A stretch of 64,000 nt of DNA from positions 32,820,707-32,884,706 of the forward strand of contig NC_044283.2 of NCBI RefSeq assembly GCF_004027225.2, given 5' to 3'. The notes beneath the pieces were generated by a model. That model was not told where the DNA came from and did no database searches. It worked only from the letters and a program-made list of their open reading frames with translations. Origin of the DNA: Strigops habroptila. Taxonomy: Eukaryota; Chordata; Aves; Psittaciformes; Psittacidae. A program made the translations under genes and the position numbers. Below are positions 13,325 through 26,881 of this stretch, piece by piece. Numbering within the stretch: the first letter of the stretch is position 1; the number at the start of each line of letters is the position of its first letter.

Positions 13325-15867
13325 ATTAAAGTGTGTAAACTCTCCAAAATACATTTACTGTTGGAATTTGCAGATTTTCATTTTACTTTTGATCTTCTTC
13401 AGCTTTTTGGAGTGCATTATTTAGCATTTCAGCTTGTCATGTGAAGTGTTTGTTAGGAACATATACATACTTGCCCATACCGACAGCTTGGTTTGGGTCT
13501 AGCGTCCAAGAAAAGAACACAGGCATTTACAGAAGTTCAAAAGCTTATGTTTTGTGGCATTTTGTTATTCTTCAATAAGAAACAAACTTCACATGAATCC
13601 TCCCATGATCCCCTCCGGATAGCCAGTAAAATCAACATTGCTTCTTTCAGCTGTTTCTCTAATGTTCCTTCTTTGACTTTCCACACAAACTCACTGTGGG
13701 CTCTTCAACAGTGAGGGAGACGAGCAAACTGTCTCCAAGTATGGCTCAAATTTTGAATTAATGTAAAAGAAGAAATGCCGTGTGAGCAGGATCATAAGAA
13801 GAGATAAAACCAAGGCAAATTTGTGAAGATTAACATATATTTGCTTCCTAGGACCCTGCCAGCCATATTTATAACACTGTATCCCCAGATATTCTCAGAA
13901 AGTTAACATAGAAAATGTATCTCAAGAAGACACCCAGAAGTTATTTCTTTTCCATTTATCAATGTAAATGATTTTTGCATCCCAGATGAATTCTTCCTAA
14001 TTCGATTACTTTTGCCTTCTGAAGGTTTAAACTTACCTCATTCTGTATGCATAGTTTTTACACTCATAATTCCTTTTCAAAAAACACCTTATTCTCCAAG
14101 GCTTGTCACAATATTTTGAAAAATAAAGCAGCACAGAAGACTAAAATAAATATTTGCTTTCGAATATGGAAGGAGTCTAAAATTCTAGTCCCTGAAGGAT
14201 GATAACCTGGTGAATGGGAAATCTGTTCTAGAAAGATACATTTACTTTATAATTAGCAAAAAGTATATGAGGAATGTGTAATGAGTAACTGAAACAAACA
14301 AACAAAAACCCTAATGGCTAGTATTTATTTACTTTCGTGGATGAAAATCAATGGATATGCAAAGAAAGGGATTCAGAGATAAAAAATCTGGCATCTTTAG
14401 ATGACTTACTTAATTTTGTTTAGATTTTCAAAATCCAAAACTTTTCTAAGGGATGACCAGCTTGTCAGCCATACAAAGTGAATTAATGAGTTTAGTTGTT
14501 TCATGGGTTTACCTATATCAGAAATGCCCTTTTTTTTTTTTTTTTGGCAATAACATAAAAACATCAAAATTCAAATAATCAGGATTTTGGATAATGGAGG
14601 AAAACTTGAAAACCTGCTCTTTCTTTTTTAAATTAGATTTCAGGCTGTGAATTCCTTCAAACCTAACAGTCTAATATTGATTTGTTTATGGTTTAATGAA
14701 CAAATTTTGCCTTGTAGTTAATATAATTAATATTAGACATCTGCCTGCTCCTAACAAGGTTAAGTCTCCACAACATGAAATGTCAAAGTCTTTTCTTAAA
14801 TTGAGATCCAGAGTTTTGTCTTCAATTATATGACATCAGAATCAGGTCCTCAAGATTCATTTGTGTTCCCATTAAACTGAAGGACAATACTGAGACAGGC
14901 GCAGAGTCAGAGCACAAGGCATCTTTCTCTCTGCTTTGGAACTTTTGGTGCGGCTGATGTCCTCAAAATAATGGCCTTGTAACCACTGTGCAAAGGTGCA
15001 GTCCTTTCACAGAAGAACCATTGTGGGGGAGGTTCATGGGTCAAAGTCCTTGATTGCATGTACTATTAATCAAGGGTGAATACTGCAATACTTACCCTGG
15101 AGGGCAGAGGAAAATGGAAAGTTAGCGTGTATTTTAAACAGCACAAGAGGTGAGCAATAAAATCTAGTAGAAGTTAGTTGTTCTACACCTGAGCTTCTCT
15201 TAACTGTAATTAGCTGGAAACTTGTCACTGTCTTGATCAGTACCATCACTGGGTCCTGCAGTTTCTAAATAAACTTGCTGTAAAATACTTTCTAATCTAT
15301 TCCCTATTAGTAGGATCATACAAATATCAGATCTGAACATTTCAGCTGAGTCATTTTGTTCAGCCCTGCTACTGCACTAAAAGGAAGGGATTATTCATCT
15401 ATGCCACCAGTCTAAATCTCGACTTGCTCTATGTCACAATGTTTAAAGGTGGAAGAGTACCATGTCGTACAAGTACACTTGACATTTTTAGAATCACACA
15501 CCAATGGAAACTAGGTAAACTCTAGTAAGAGTTTTATGTATTTAAGCTTGCAATCATCAGAACATTTTTTTGATAATTGAAGTGTTCATATGTAAAGAAG
15601 ATTCACAGAATTAAAAAAAAAAAAAAAAGGACATGTAAATGTGCCCACTTATAGAATCATTCCCCATAATACATGTTCTTCTAATTGAAGAACTGCACAT
15701 CCAAAAGTAAAAGTTGACATCTGTCAGGGACTCCTTGTAAAATGGCTGCTCTGGACATAAACCTCATGCCATAATCTAGCTTCCATTAGTGAGATCATTA
15801 GCAGAATTTTGTAAACACTAGCTGTAAGCATGTTTATGAGGTCCTTTATTGTCTCGTATTGCTAAAA

Positions 15868-15965
15868 AAAAAAATACAAACAAAAAAACCCCCAAGAAAA
15901 CCCCCAAAACCCCCACCAAACAAAAAACAACACAAAACAAAAAAACCCCACCACCAACAAAAAGA
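15868..15965. repeat. A/C-rich low-complexity tract
   Basis: About 100 bases are built almost only of A and C on the plus strand, with repeated AAAACCCCC and CCACCAAAC blocks. On the minus strand it gives an apparent open frame rich in Gly, Phe and Trp (15,846-16,148), which is an artefact. Confidence 0.85.
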
Positions 15966-16711
15966 TTTTAACAATGTATTCCACCAGTGAACAATGTTTT
16001 TTTTAAGTCTATGAAACTTTTGTTCAAAAGAAAATGCGAGTATTGCAAAAGCTTTCACTAAGTTAGGCAATAACTCCCTTTTTACACTGTTTCTTCTACT
16101 TAAAGCTAGGACCAAAATGCTTGTGGTCTCTACAATTGCTTTCAACATTTCACACTTAGAAAATGGGGTGAGAATGTAAACAACCGTATCTAAATTAGTA
16201 TCGTGAACTTACTGGTTTGTATATTTTGCAATTTTGTTTGAATTTGTTGCTTTGAACTAGAATGACATGATTTATATTGAAGAAACCCCTCAAAAATATT
16301 CTTTGTGAAGTGATTCCAATATAGGAAAAAATACCCCCTCCCTCTCACTCTTGTCTTACATACATTACAATAATCCATACCCTTTCTTTTCCAGCTGATC
16401 TATAAGCTTGACAGGACTATGTTTCTGAAAAGCTAAAAGAAACATCCATACATCTCCCATAGATCACAAAGTTCACATTGAATGTATATTAAATGATTAA
16501 TTTCTTGCACCAGAAAATATCATAGCTTCCTTATCATCCTGTTCCACCTTCTCCATTCCCATTTCTTCTCCCACTGAGATATCTCTACAAGGTTAAAGAG
16601 ACAATGTCAAAAAGAACTAATCAGTAGGAAATCCTCTACTAAATAGTTACAAAACAATCAGTCTTATCCCCAGTTAATTCTGAAACATGGGCAGGTGGTT
16701 AGACCTGTAAA

Positions 16712-16790
16712 GGCCCTGATCTGCAGCTAGTGCAAATCAGTGTCACTTGAATACAATTAGGCCAACTTCACACCATTTAAGAACATGCTT
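16712..16790. repeat. Possible ancient amniote interspersed repeat
   Basis: The run GGCCCTGATCTGCAGCTAGT followed by TGCAAATCAGTGT resembles the old amniote repeat family whose ends read like GGCCCAGATCCTCAGCTG...GTAAATCAG. The match is from memory of the pattern and is diverged. No coding content is present. Confidence 0.35.
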
Positions 16791-16907
16791 TAGGATTTAG
16801 TTTAGCTAATGCCAGAGCCATCAAAAAGCAATCCTTGATTCTTAAACCCGAGGTCAACTTAGGCAAGCAGTAAGTTATGTCTTGCTTTTGTTTGTTTATA
16901 ATTCAGA

Positions 16908-16925
16908 GTGGTGGTGGTGGTGGTG
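16908..16925. repeat. (GTG)n trinucleotide microsatellite
   Basis: Six uninterrupted GTG units sit in AT-rich DNA. Confidence 0.9.
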
Positions 16926-19430
16926 TTATCTTTTTTTAAGAAAGGAAAGATATGTGTGTTAAGGTGTATCTTAGAAACCTTAAAACATTTTATGGGTCTG
17001 TGTAGACAACTGATGGTATCTTCAAAGGCAATAACAACAAAATGTACTCTGTAAATCGTATTTTATCCTCATAGTTTAAGGATTTTAGTGGGGTTTTTTA
17101 ATAGCTGCAGGGATTCATAATGCAGGGATATGAAAATTAGAATTTCTCCACATTTTGCAAACTTTTTATTATGCATGCTATAGGCAAGCTAGAAAAGATA
17201 GGTATTCTAGTGATTAGGAAGGGATACATTATTGCTACATTATTATGCACAAACAGGTTTTATGTTCTTCTGCATAATATTAGAAGCTCAAATTTATTGA
17301 GTCACAGCATCTTATCATCACTCAGCTTTTAAATTAAGGAAGCAATCATTGATTTATATCAGGCATAAAGAAGTTCCTTTGTTACATTACTTACTAATAC
17401 ATGGGGTATAATTCTGGTAAAGTATAAGAGTATACAGTAGGGTCATTAAGAATTATTTGCATGCATGTAGAAAAAAATAGGCAAAATATATTCATTTTTA
17501 CTGTTCACCTGTTCAAAGTGATATCCTCTTATCACCTACTACTATCTACTAAAAAAACCACGAACATTCAACAAATCTGCTTGAACAATTTTTCACTTCA
17601 TAAGGTTTAAAAATAAAACGTATATGCAATATGCCTAAAAGTTAGAAATATACCTATTATAAAGGGATGAAATCATATCTTGCATTGCTAAATATCACAG
17701 GGTAAAGGACGTTATGATAGAGACTACTTTGATAGGTAAAAATTCATTCAGTTGTTTAGCTGGTAATAACAAGACGTATTATGTTATTTTCTAAAATTAG
17801 TGAACAAAAGCCCAGGTAGTAAGTTAAATGAATGGGCAAAAGTGTGTGATTAATTCATTTTCATCTTTTTGAGGCTGCAGATTGCACATGTGGGCAGTCT
17901 TCTGGGATTCATTTGCTCCCAGGAAGAAAGCTTGCAGAGCATGCTTACTGATCATACATTCCTGCTTAGATATATTTCCTGAGATACTCACACTCCTGAA
18001 GAACAGTGAACATTTTCAGTGGTCCTGTGGCAAATATCTGTAGAAAATGCACCATAGTCTTGTCCTATGTTTATAACCCCCCTTGAACACTCCCCCAAAC
18101 CAACAACTAAAGCAAAATAATTGTTCAATGAAAGCTGTTCAGCTTTCATGTACATTTCTTAAGAAACTTTAATCAAGATTCCTGAAAATGAAATTAATTG
18201 CTAGCCATTTCAATTCCAGAATTTTATTAAATTAAATGCTCACCTCTGCAAACTATTCTTGATTAGGGCACTTGAATTTAAAAACTGATCATTATTGTAT
18301 TACTCTCTGTTCATTAGGTAAATCATGGCAAAAGCACAGATAGAAAATTATGATAAATTAGAGATCGAAGACAATATAGGAAACATTCTATACTGTGATA
18401 TTTTAGGATACACTTAGGCAGTCAATTTTATAAATTATAGCCCACCAATGCTAAGATATTACCACATCATAAATAAATGTTTCCTAGAAAAACAGAGAGC
18501 CCACTAGATGCATATACTCCAGGTGTTAAATAAAACAAAACAGAGGTATACAAAATATGATTTTGATATTGCATTTGTAAACCTTTGATTTGAGGCTTAC
18601 TGCACTTGTTCCAAATAACCCAGCTACCATATAGTTGTAAATGTCATATAAAATGGACTCAACTTCTAAGAGTTGCTAAAATAGTCTCTCTGGTTGATAA
18701 AAGTATGTATGAAAAAAAACATGCTTTGAGGATTGTTTTCTCTTAATGATTTGATTTGACACTGTGATAGGTGCTTGCTATTATTTCTTACTTCAGTTGT
18801 CCACAATTTTCAGAAAGGAATTATCATCTCTGTCATTTAATGCATTGCAGTTCCATAAGTATGAATGTGAATAATTTAATGAATATTCTGATGCTTGCTG
18901 GATCTTAATGGTGAAACTCAATAAAACAGAGTATTAATTAATTCCAAAAAACTGCAAATATTTAAAAAGAAATGGCTTAACAGTTACATTACTAAGCTCT
19001 TCTAAGTTATATTTTGGTCTTGTAAAACATTGTTCATGCTATAATTTCATTAAATAATAACCATGCAACTGTTGTTCAGATTGAAAACTGGCTCGAGTCC
19101 CTTAAATAATAGAGTAGAATAGAAGAAGTAAAAGACATTAGAAATACTCAATCTGTAACAATTTTATTTGCTGTTCTGTTTCTTTTCAAAGCCAGCCCAG
19201 TTAGTTTATCCCACATAGAACAATATTTAAACTAACTCAGCTGCCTTTGCATGGAAGATTATGCAAGATGATTATGTGAGCTTTTCAGCTTTCCAGCAGA
19301 CTGGCAATAACAAAGAACAGCAACACGGGTAATATCTTAAAATGGCATATCTATTTCTGTAATCAATATCTGATCATTGCTTCATTTCAAAAGAGCCCTC
19401 TTAAGATTTCTTAGAGATGGGGATTGAAGG

Positions 19431-19485
19431 AGAGAGAGAGGCGCTATTATACCGAAGCATAGAGAGAGAGGCAGTGTATTATACC
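19431..19485. repeat. Diverged direct repeat of about 24 bp
   Basis: AGAGAGAGAGGCGCTATTATACC (19,431-19,453) is repeated, with a few changes including a two-base length difference, at 19,461-19,485. The two copies are 30 bp apart, so this is a short local duplication seeded by the GA run. Confidence 0.8.
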
Positions 19486-21080
19486 CCAGATTCTGCGTAT
19501 TTCAAGTAAAATTGTCTTTTATTCCTTTTTGGCAGAAGCCAAATTACCATGGTGTATGGTCTTGTTACAAGTATATGAGAAATCTTTTATAGAGCATCAT
19601 TGTAAAACTGAGACATTTGTATGCCACAATTGCTGACCCAGAGTCCAGCTGAATTTTGCTGTCTTTCCTCCTATAATCTGGAAAAATTTCAAAGGAGCTG
19701 ATGATAAATTATAAAACTCTAAAGCTGAGTCTAAATCAGAGTTGCTATGTTGATGTTACCCGACATTAAGATGAACATATGCAAAAAGATGCTGAAAATA
19801 AAAACTTTTTTCATTACAAGATTAATGCCACTGTTTGTTAATAGTTCTGGAATCTGACTGCCTTTGCTAATATACAGCATCTAGATAACTTATTATCCAG
19901 AGTATGGATTTTACTATTTGGCCTGATTTTGCTTTTACTCCATGACATGTATTTGTAGACACTGGTGGAAATCAAACCCTTATCTTTATAGGTGTGTTCC
20001 AATGCTTCTTTTATAATGGTGTTCACTATTTTCAAAAAAAGCACTTACAAGATTAAAGCAACAGATCTAATTTTACCTAATACATGTCTACTAGTCAGAG
20101 AGAAATTATAGAATAAATCATTACTAAAATTGACTTAAATAAAGCACTTTATTCCTCCGTTCCATGCACCTATTTGGACTTGTATCTTATCTATATTTTA
20201 CTGGAATCTTTTTCAAACCAGTTTTAAGCCTGCACTGGCAACTTCAGCTAGAGGACCTCAAAGTGAGGAGAAAAACCAAAATGCAGCAAATGCATAGATG
20301 CTTTAAATTACGATACAGTTCAAACACATCTATGTCTGTATTTCCTGTCTCAAAATATTTTTATCTGCACTAACCTTGTTTTCTGCCAATGTTAAAGAAA
20401 TTAATAGGACTCAGAGTTACGTAAAATTCATGCCTTAAAGCCCAGTTTAATTTCATAAATTACACAGAATACTACCCTACTATTTGAAGAAATATCAGAT
20501 TAAATTTATGTTTATGTGGAGCAGAGGCGATAGGAGAATTATTTTACTTCATTTTCAATACAAGTTATACAAACCAAAGTGGAATAAATATTCTTCTTAA
20601 ACTGAGTTCTTTACAAGGATTAGCACGGGCAGTTAGGAAAATCAGTAGGCCCACAGAAAATCAGTGCTGAGGTTACTCTAGTTTTTATTTATTTTTGCAT
20701 AAGTTAAACATCATTTACTCTACGGTACATTCATATGTAATAATAGGAATTCGAGTTGTATGATGGTTTACTTAATAAGTCATTTGTAGTTACTATTTAC
20801 AGGGTGTATTCATCTGTTCAGGTGAATTGTTCATTCAAGATTTGTATTGGATAAAATATAGTTTGGTAGTAGACAACCATACCATCAGTTATGTAACAAC
20901 CTTGGTAACAGTATAATGATAGTTAAAAATTCTAACAGTCTGAAGAATCATCACAGTTTGTGTTTTGCACAAAAAAATGCAAGTGAATATAAAGGATTTT
21001 TATGTTTCTCCAATTATATTTACAGATGTAGGTGTATCACTGTATCATAGTGTGTATGGAAGAGGAATCAAGAAATAATT

Positions 21081-21506
21081 TCAGCACCTTTCCTATGAAG
21101 AGAGGCTTAGAGTTGGGGTTGTTCAGCCTGAGAAGGATCAGGGGAGACCTTATAACAGTCTTCCAGTACCTAAAGGGCACCTACAGGAAATCTGTAGAGG
21201 GACTTTTTACAAGGGCGTGTAGTGATAGCACAAGGCGGAATGGATTTAAGATGAAAGAGGGTAGATTTAGACTAGATATTAGGAAGAAATTCTTTATTGT
21301 GAAGGTGTTGAGACACTGGAAAAGGTTTCTCAAAGAAGTTGTGGATGCCCCATCCCTGGAAGTGTTCAAGACCAGGTTGGATGGGGCTTTGAGCAACCTA
21401 GTCCCGTGGAAGGTGTCCCTGCCCATGACAGCAGGGTTGGAACTAGATGATCTTTAAGGTCTCTTCCAATGCAAACCATTCTATGATTCTATGATGCTTC
21501 TATGAT
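21081..21506 (+). mobile_element. CR1 LINE fragment, ORF2 C-terminus and 3' end
   Basis: This 5'-truncated CR1 copy has one open frame (21,032-21,457) that still reads the ORF2 C-terminal region: FQYLKGTYRKS, GLFTRACSDSTR, GRFRLDIRKKFF, and a LELDDL end. Two ATTCTATGA-type units and a degenerate third close the element. The frame is intact only because the fragment is short; no reverse transcriptase core remains. It is in the same orientation as every other CR1 copy in the window. Confidence 0.95.
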
Positions 21507-21584
21507 TTGAACTGCCTGCAGTATGTTAAAGGCAATTTTAAGAGGAGTCTTGGGTCAATATCAACATAAGATTTAGTATTTAAG

Positions 21585-21618
21585 ATCTCCTGATGACATA
21601 AGTCATCTCCTGATGACA
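21585..21618. repeat. 14-bp exact direct repeat, 20-bp period
   Basis: ATCTCCTGATGACA occurs at 21,585-21,598 and again at 21,605-21,618. It is a small local duplication immediately 3' of a CR1 copy. Confidence 0.85.
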
Positions 21619-24342
21619 GAACTGGCTGTCTTGAAAAATGGGAAACATATTAAAAAAAAAAAAACCCCAACCAAACAACCAGCCAAACCCCACTATTTCC
21701 TATTACCTCCTGCCTAGCAGGTTAGGAGATAAAAAGCAGGCATGACAATTTTTTTTTTTCATCCGCAAGATACAATTGCAGATTTATAGAACTTCACACT
21801 TTCCTTTTAGAGCCAAGATTTCAGCTCTGTCAATACACAGAATTCCAAAAGCAATGAAAGAATTAAGAAAGGAAAGACAGAGAAAGAGAAGGATAGGGTA
21901 GGGGAGAGAGAGAAGGAAGGAGGAAGGCTGGACAGCTGTTATTTTTTGCTTAAGGATATTATAGTTTATAAAGAAAGCTCCCAGAGAAGAATACAATGTT
22001 TACCTGCACATTCCTTACAGATGATAGTCATTTAAGAGAGGCTTTGTGGTTAACCCCTATCAATGGAAATGTATGGATTCTAGTAGGAAAGAGAATTATA
22101 TACTACTACAATTTGTAGGAAAGTTTTATTTTTGAAGTATTGACTACATGGTTATGAAAAAAGATGTTTTAGGAGAGTAGTAGTGAAATGAGAATTTATT
22201 CTTGCTCCTCCTGAAATCAGTGGATGATTTAACAGAGGAAAATCTACTTCAGGAAATTTTATGGAAAAGTTAGAGACCATTTTCTAATTTTATATACAAT
22301 TTACAGCATTTTTTTTATGGCAGGAAGCTAAGGATTTTTTTTTTTTAAGATTAATTCCATTAATTTTAAATGTTTTACAGCAACCTTTCTAGGTCAGAAA
22401 GATAAATTAGTAAATATCAGATGTTTGACTATTATAATTCAGCTGGGGGTTACTTTGTGTCAACATCTTAAGAAAGTATTCTATAATAGAAGACAAATCA
22501 GAAGCACATAGTTATTTAAAATTGTAGAATAATAATCACTACTGATTCAAATCAGTACTTCAGAGAAAACTGTTCTTTTCCTCTATTTGATAGATTGAAT
22601 TCTTGAAACAAATATAAAATAAAACACTGAATGAATGACAGAGTCATGGAAAGAACCTTCTTTGGAGTTTTTATCAAGCTTTTACTTTCAGCAGTCACAT
22701 AGTCTTTCTGTCATTTTAATTAGGATGAATAAATATGGAACACTTTGCACTGTATTCTACATGTTACTGCATGCTGACACACCTCTCCCAGAAGTCTGAC
22801 CACATATCTAATCTTGATTAGATGTTAATAAGCTTTAAAGAGAAAGAAGCTGATATATGAAGTTTAATCTCTTCTTATGTCTTAAGAAGGACAATCAGGG
22901 CTACATCTCAAAAAGACATTTTAAAAAGCTGTGTAATCAAATGTGATGAGGCAGAAACAGTCATTTTTGCAGACCAACTGAACAGGTATACAAATAAATG
23001 CATGCACAAACCCAAATATTTTGTAGGAACAAAGAAGCTGTCCTGTTTTAATTGCATTTGATATTGCAGAATGACAGAAATCATACTTGAACAGACCTTC
23101 TAAAAAGCACATTCCTGAAGCAAAGCTTTTGCTTTTTAGAATTACTAGAATATCTCTGAAGAATCATCTAAAGTTTTAGGATTCTCATTAAATAGGCTAC
23201 ATATTGAAAAGTTCCTCAGTTAATTGACCCCATTCTCGTTGAGATCAATAGCAATCAGTGCTGGCTCTCTACAGAAGTCTCAGTTTTATTTAGGCAATTT
23301 TTCATGGCAATTTTTCATTCTTAGGTGTTTGCTTGCCTATTGGAATCCAGAGCTCTGAGCTAGGTGCATAATTTCTCATGAAATGCATGGCAGCTCTCCC
23401 AAAAAAGACCATGCACCTCCAGAAATACAGCTGTGATTCCTACTCAGGTCTGCCTAGGCCAAAGCATTTAAGCTCCACAGGCACAGAAGTTTGAACGTTA
23501 GTATCTGCCAAGCCCCTGAAGTTCTGTTTCTCAGGACACAGAAGAGCTCTATTCCTGACGCTTCACTGCTCCCCACTTAAAAGATATTAAAACCAACAAG
23601 TCTCCATCTTCTAGACAACTTATATCTTCAGCTTCTCAGTCTATTTGGCATACTCCAACACTTCCTATCACATGTATATGAAATCAGGATTCAAAGAAAA
23701 CCCTCCTTCCCCCCCAGATAATATTGGTTTTGCTGGCACATGCATCGAAGTGCTTATATAATAACTTGGAGTTCCTCACTCAAGGCCTTTCTCCCTGAAA
23801 ATGAAACCCTAGCTGTTCTATAACAGTGCTCAAACCCCAAGGTATTTAAAGAGAAACAGGAGGAAATATTTTTATCCTTTTGAAGATGTTTCACCAGGAA
23901 AAAAAGAAAAAAAAATCTCCATTGTGAGAGGGATTGCAATTATGACACTATAATACTGGAGGCAGTGTAGCTCCACTGGTGCGATGTTGCACCCTACATA
24001 CTTAGGCAAAGAGAAGGAGAGAGAACCTAGAATGAAGCTATACGTTTCCAAGTGCCTAACCCAGTATCTTAACCTGGCTATGTGCAGCAGTGTTTGCATG
24101 AAGTTAACTGAGATGTCTTTCATATAGCACGTCACTATATGGCGTAGAAATATCCTGCTGTAAATCAGCAGAAGGGAAAGTAGCCAGCTGCTGGGAATGT
24201 CACTGCTGGTGTTCTGGATCATGTTGCACAATATGTCTTTCCACCGTCAAGGATCAAAGTAAGCTAAACTGACTTAATATGCAATGTGTTTCAATACAGG
24301 TAGTGTTATGAGATATCTCTATACACAGGGTTGATAGCCACA

Positions 24343-24416
24343 GGCCCAGATCCTCAGCTGTTTTGAGTGGATATCAGTGGAGCAGCATTAACTTGGAGCT
24401 GCCTTTGATTTACACT
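24343..24416. repeat. Possible ancient palindromic amniote repeat
   Basis: GGCCCAGATCCTCAGCTG is followed by a GGAGCAGC / GGAGCTGCC pair in the middle and a TGATTTACACT end. This matches the layout of an old amniote interspersed repeat with inverted ends that I recall from reptile and bird genomes. It is diverged and non-coding; the family name is not certain. Confidence 0.45.
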
Positions 24417-24425
24417 GGCAGTGTG

Positions 24426-24489
24426 TTTGGTTTGGTTGGTTTTGGTTTGGTTTGGGTTTGGTAGTTTTGTTTTAGTTTGGTTTGGGGGG
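24426..24489. repeat. (TTTGG)n-like G/T-rich tract
   Basis: Repeated TTTGG and TTGGTT units end in a run of nine G. It is nearly pure G/T on the plus strand. The minus-strand open frame here (QTKTNQTK-like) is a repeat artefact. Confidence 0.85.
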
Positions 24490-26590
24490 GGGAGCCTGTC
24501 TTTCCTATTCCTTTTCCCATAATGTGTTTTTAATATCTTTAGTCCACCCATCTGCCCAACCTTCCCTTTATCTGTTCGCCTATCTGCAGGCATTGCATGT
24601 TCTTGCAGGCTGTGAATTAACTTAAAATCTCAACCTTGAAAGGCAATGATCCCATTTTGCAAGACTTTATTTAGGTCTCATCTAAAATCATCAAGAGTAG
24701 AATATGTTAGATCGGAAAAAAGACTTACTGAGGAGAGACTTAATAATGTACAGCTATATGAAATGTTGATGGGGGAAGTGAACATATGAACTAAGAATGA
24801 ACTTGCTTTAATTGTTGTATTCAAATATAAATTGTATGCATAAGCTAAAATGATGAACATAGACATACAAGGGGAAGAAAAAGGGAGAGGATTATTTGTT
24901 GAGACAGAAAGAAATGTCTGAAAACTTTGCATATGACACTATTCATATTCTGAACATGTAAAATCACTGTATTGTATCAATTCCTCCTTACATTAAATAG
25001 GAAAATGCTGAGAGATGGGAAGGGCAAGCCCAGAATAAAACATTCATCTGATACAAATTCAGCACTGCATTATGTGGTGTTGCTGCTCAAAACAAAAAAA
25101 AATGTTTCAAACCTTCTCTGCACTTTCTAAAAGGCTTTTAACAGTATTATCACCATCAGACAAATTGTGTCTTTTCTTGCTAAGTGGAAGATGCAACTTT
25201 ATAACTGTATTTAAAAGCTACTGTGAAACAATGATCCAGAGTAGTGTCTAAAAGCATTTGTTAGGACATTCATTCATTCTGTGGTAGTACATGCTCAGGG
25301 CATAGTTCCTGACAGGGATAAAAGGAAAATTGCATTTTGATGGCCAAAGACACCTACAGAAACAAGAGAGAAAATTTTGCAATGGGTTGGTTTTTTTTTT
25401 TTTCTTCAGTATATCATAGTGCTTTGCAGTGGGAAAGAGCAGCTTTTAGAAGAGTAAGATGCAATTAGAGTACGTACTTGTACAACCTACCATTTTAGAA
25501 AGGGGAGCAGAAGTATAGCAGTCAATTTGAAAACTTAAAAATTGGCTAAGAAAAGGATGAAGAAAATAATTTTAATATGTTCTGCCACAGAGACACCAGC
25601 AGATGAAAAAGGAGATATCAGGCATTTTACACCTGACTAGCTCTTAGTCCCTACAGCCATACTTACAGGTTAATCAAACTCAGAAAAAGTCCTGGTCTTC
25701 TCACTTTTTGCTAACTTCTTCTGTAATCAATGTGGCTACAAAGCACAGACTCAGATTCTTGGATTGCTTCTCTTATTTAACTTCACTTGTATTCAATTTT
25801 TAGAGAAGCCTATGGAAATAAAAAGAACACGTCTTACACCTTTCCATCCTGATGAACTTTTTTACGCTAAGGAATTTCACTAGTTTTCACTTTCTGAACA
25901 TAAAGAAATATATCAACTATAAGAGGCAATACAACTAAATGTAACAAAGCAGGTTGCTCGCTATACTTCATATAGTGAGGAATAGCATGGTTTGATAATG
26001 GCAGAAATAGTGGAACTGTACTGGAAAGCAAGACTGTAGATTGAGCTGTGTGTTTCAAAAAGGGGTAAAGACCATGGGCAAGTGAATGAGCATTCATCCA
26101 AATTTGGAAGGACTTGACCCATGCAGCTTCCTACAGGTCTCAGCATTGGAAAATGTGAGCCTTCAGAATCTCTATGGCTTTTTCAGCAGCTCCGATGCTG
26201 AAGAATATGAAATAGGATTAAAATGTGCTTCTCCAGTTTTCCCTTCTGATCACCCTAGCATTTTTGGACATGGGGAAGTAGGTTCCCATTCAGACACATT
26301 GAAGAGACATTGTCTCTGAAGTGCTATTACCACACACTGATCCCTTGCTTGCTTACTGCAATTTGAGGTAAATGACGATGGCAAATGTAGGAGATTTTGA
26401 GCACTGGAAAGAGTGCAGATATAAAGAATGATAGACAGACCTAGATGATACACAGACTTTACAAAATTTCCATTAAATTAAAAAAAAAATAAATCAAAAA
26501 ATCCCTAATGTAAAGCCAGATTGCACCACAGAGTTTAGACAACTGATCCTAATGAAAAAGTAGAGAAAGGTCACCTAAAATCAGCTGAAA

Positions 26591-26650
26591 CTAGGGGAAA
26601 AAACGAAACAAAGCAAAACAAAAAACCAAACAAATAAGCAAACAAAAAAT
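26591..26650. repeat. A/C-rich low-complexity tract
   Basis: This is an A-rich run with interspersed CAAA, CCAAAC and GCAAAC blocks. It resembles the tracts at 15.87, 21.65, 62.43 and 63.42 kb. Confidence 0.75.
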
Positions 26651-26839
26651 CCCTCATCCAACCTTCTGTAAATAAGATCAGACCAAGAGACTGTAAACTG
26701 TCGATTTTATACACCTAAGCTACAAAGCAAGGGCCAAATTATTAGCGTGCCACTCCTCTTTGAAATTAATTTTATTCTCCAGTTCAGCACAACTAAATCT
26801 TTGCCTTTAAGGCCTCAGTGAAAGGGAATGGGAGTTATT

Positions 26840-26843
<4 letters not shown>

Positions 26844-26880
<37 letters not shown>
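26844..26880. repeat. 37-base poly(T) run
   Basis: Thirty-seven consecutive T follow a GCC. It could be the poly(A) tail of a minus-strand retrosequence, but I do not recognise a source transcript in the DNA at 26,881-27,060, so it is annotated only as a homopolymer. Confidence 0.9.

Positions 26881-26881
<1 letters not shown>

Larger units (their letters stand above)
9530..21080. other. Intergenic AT-rich DNA, no gene seen
   Basis: No exon-like open frame with flanking splice signals was found in this 11.5 kb. The longest frames (for example 11,481-11,834 minus) have no recognisable domain. It contains poly(T) at 14,530-14,545, poly(A) at 15,613-15,628, an A/C-rich tract at 15.87 kb, a (GTG)n run at 16.9 kb and two short duplications described separately. 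Confidence 0.6.

Noticed and set aside
15846..16148. 100-codon minus-strand frame
   Set aside because: One third of it is the A/C-rich low-complexity tract and the rest has no recognisable domain or splice context.
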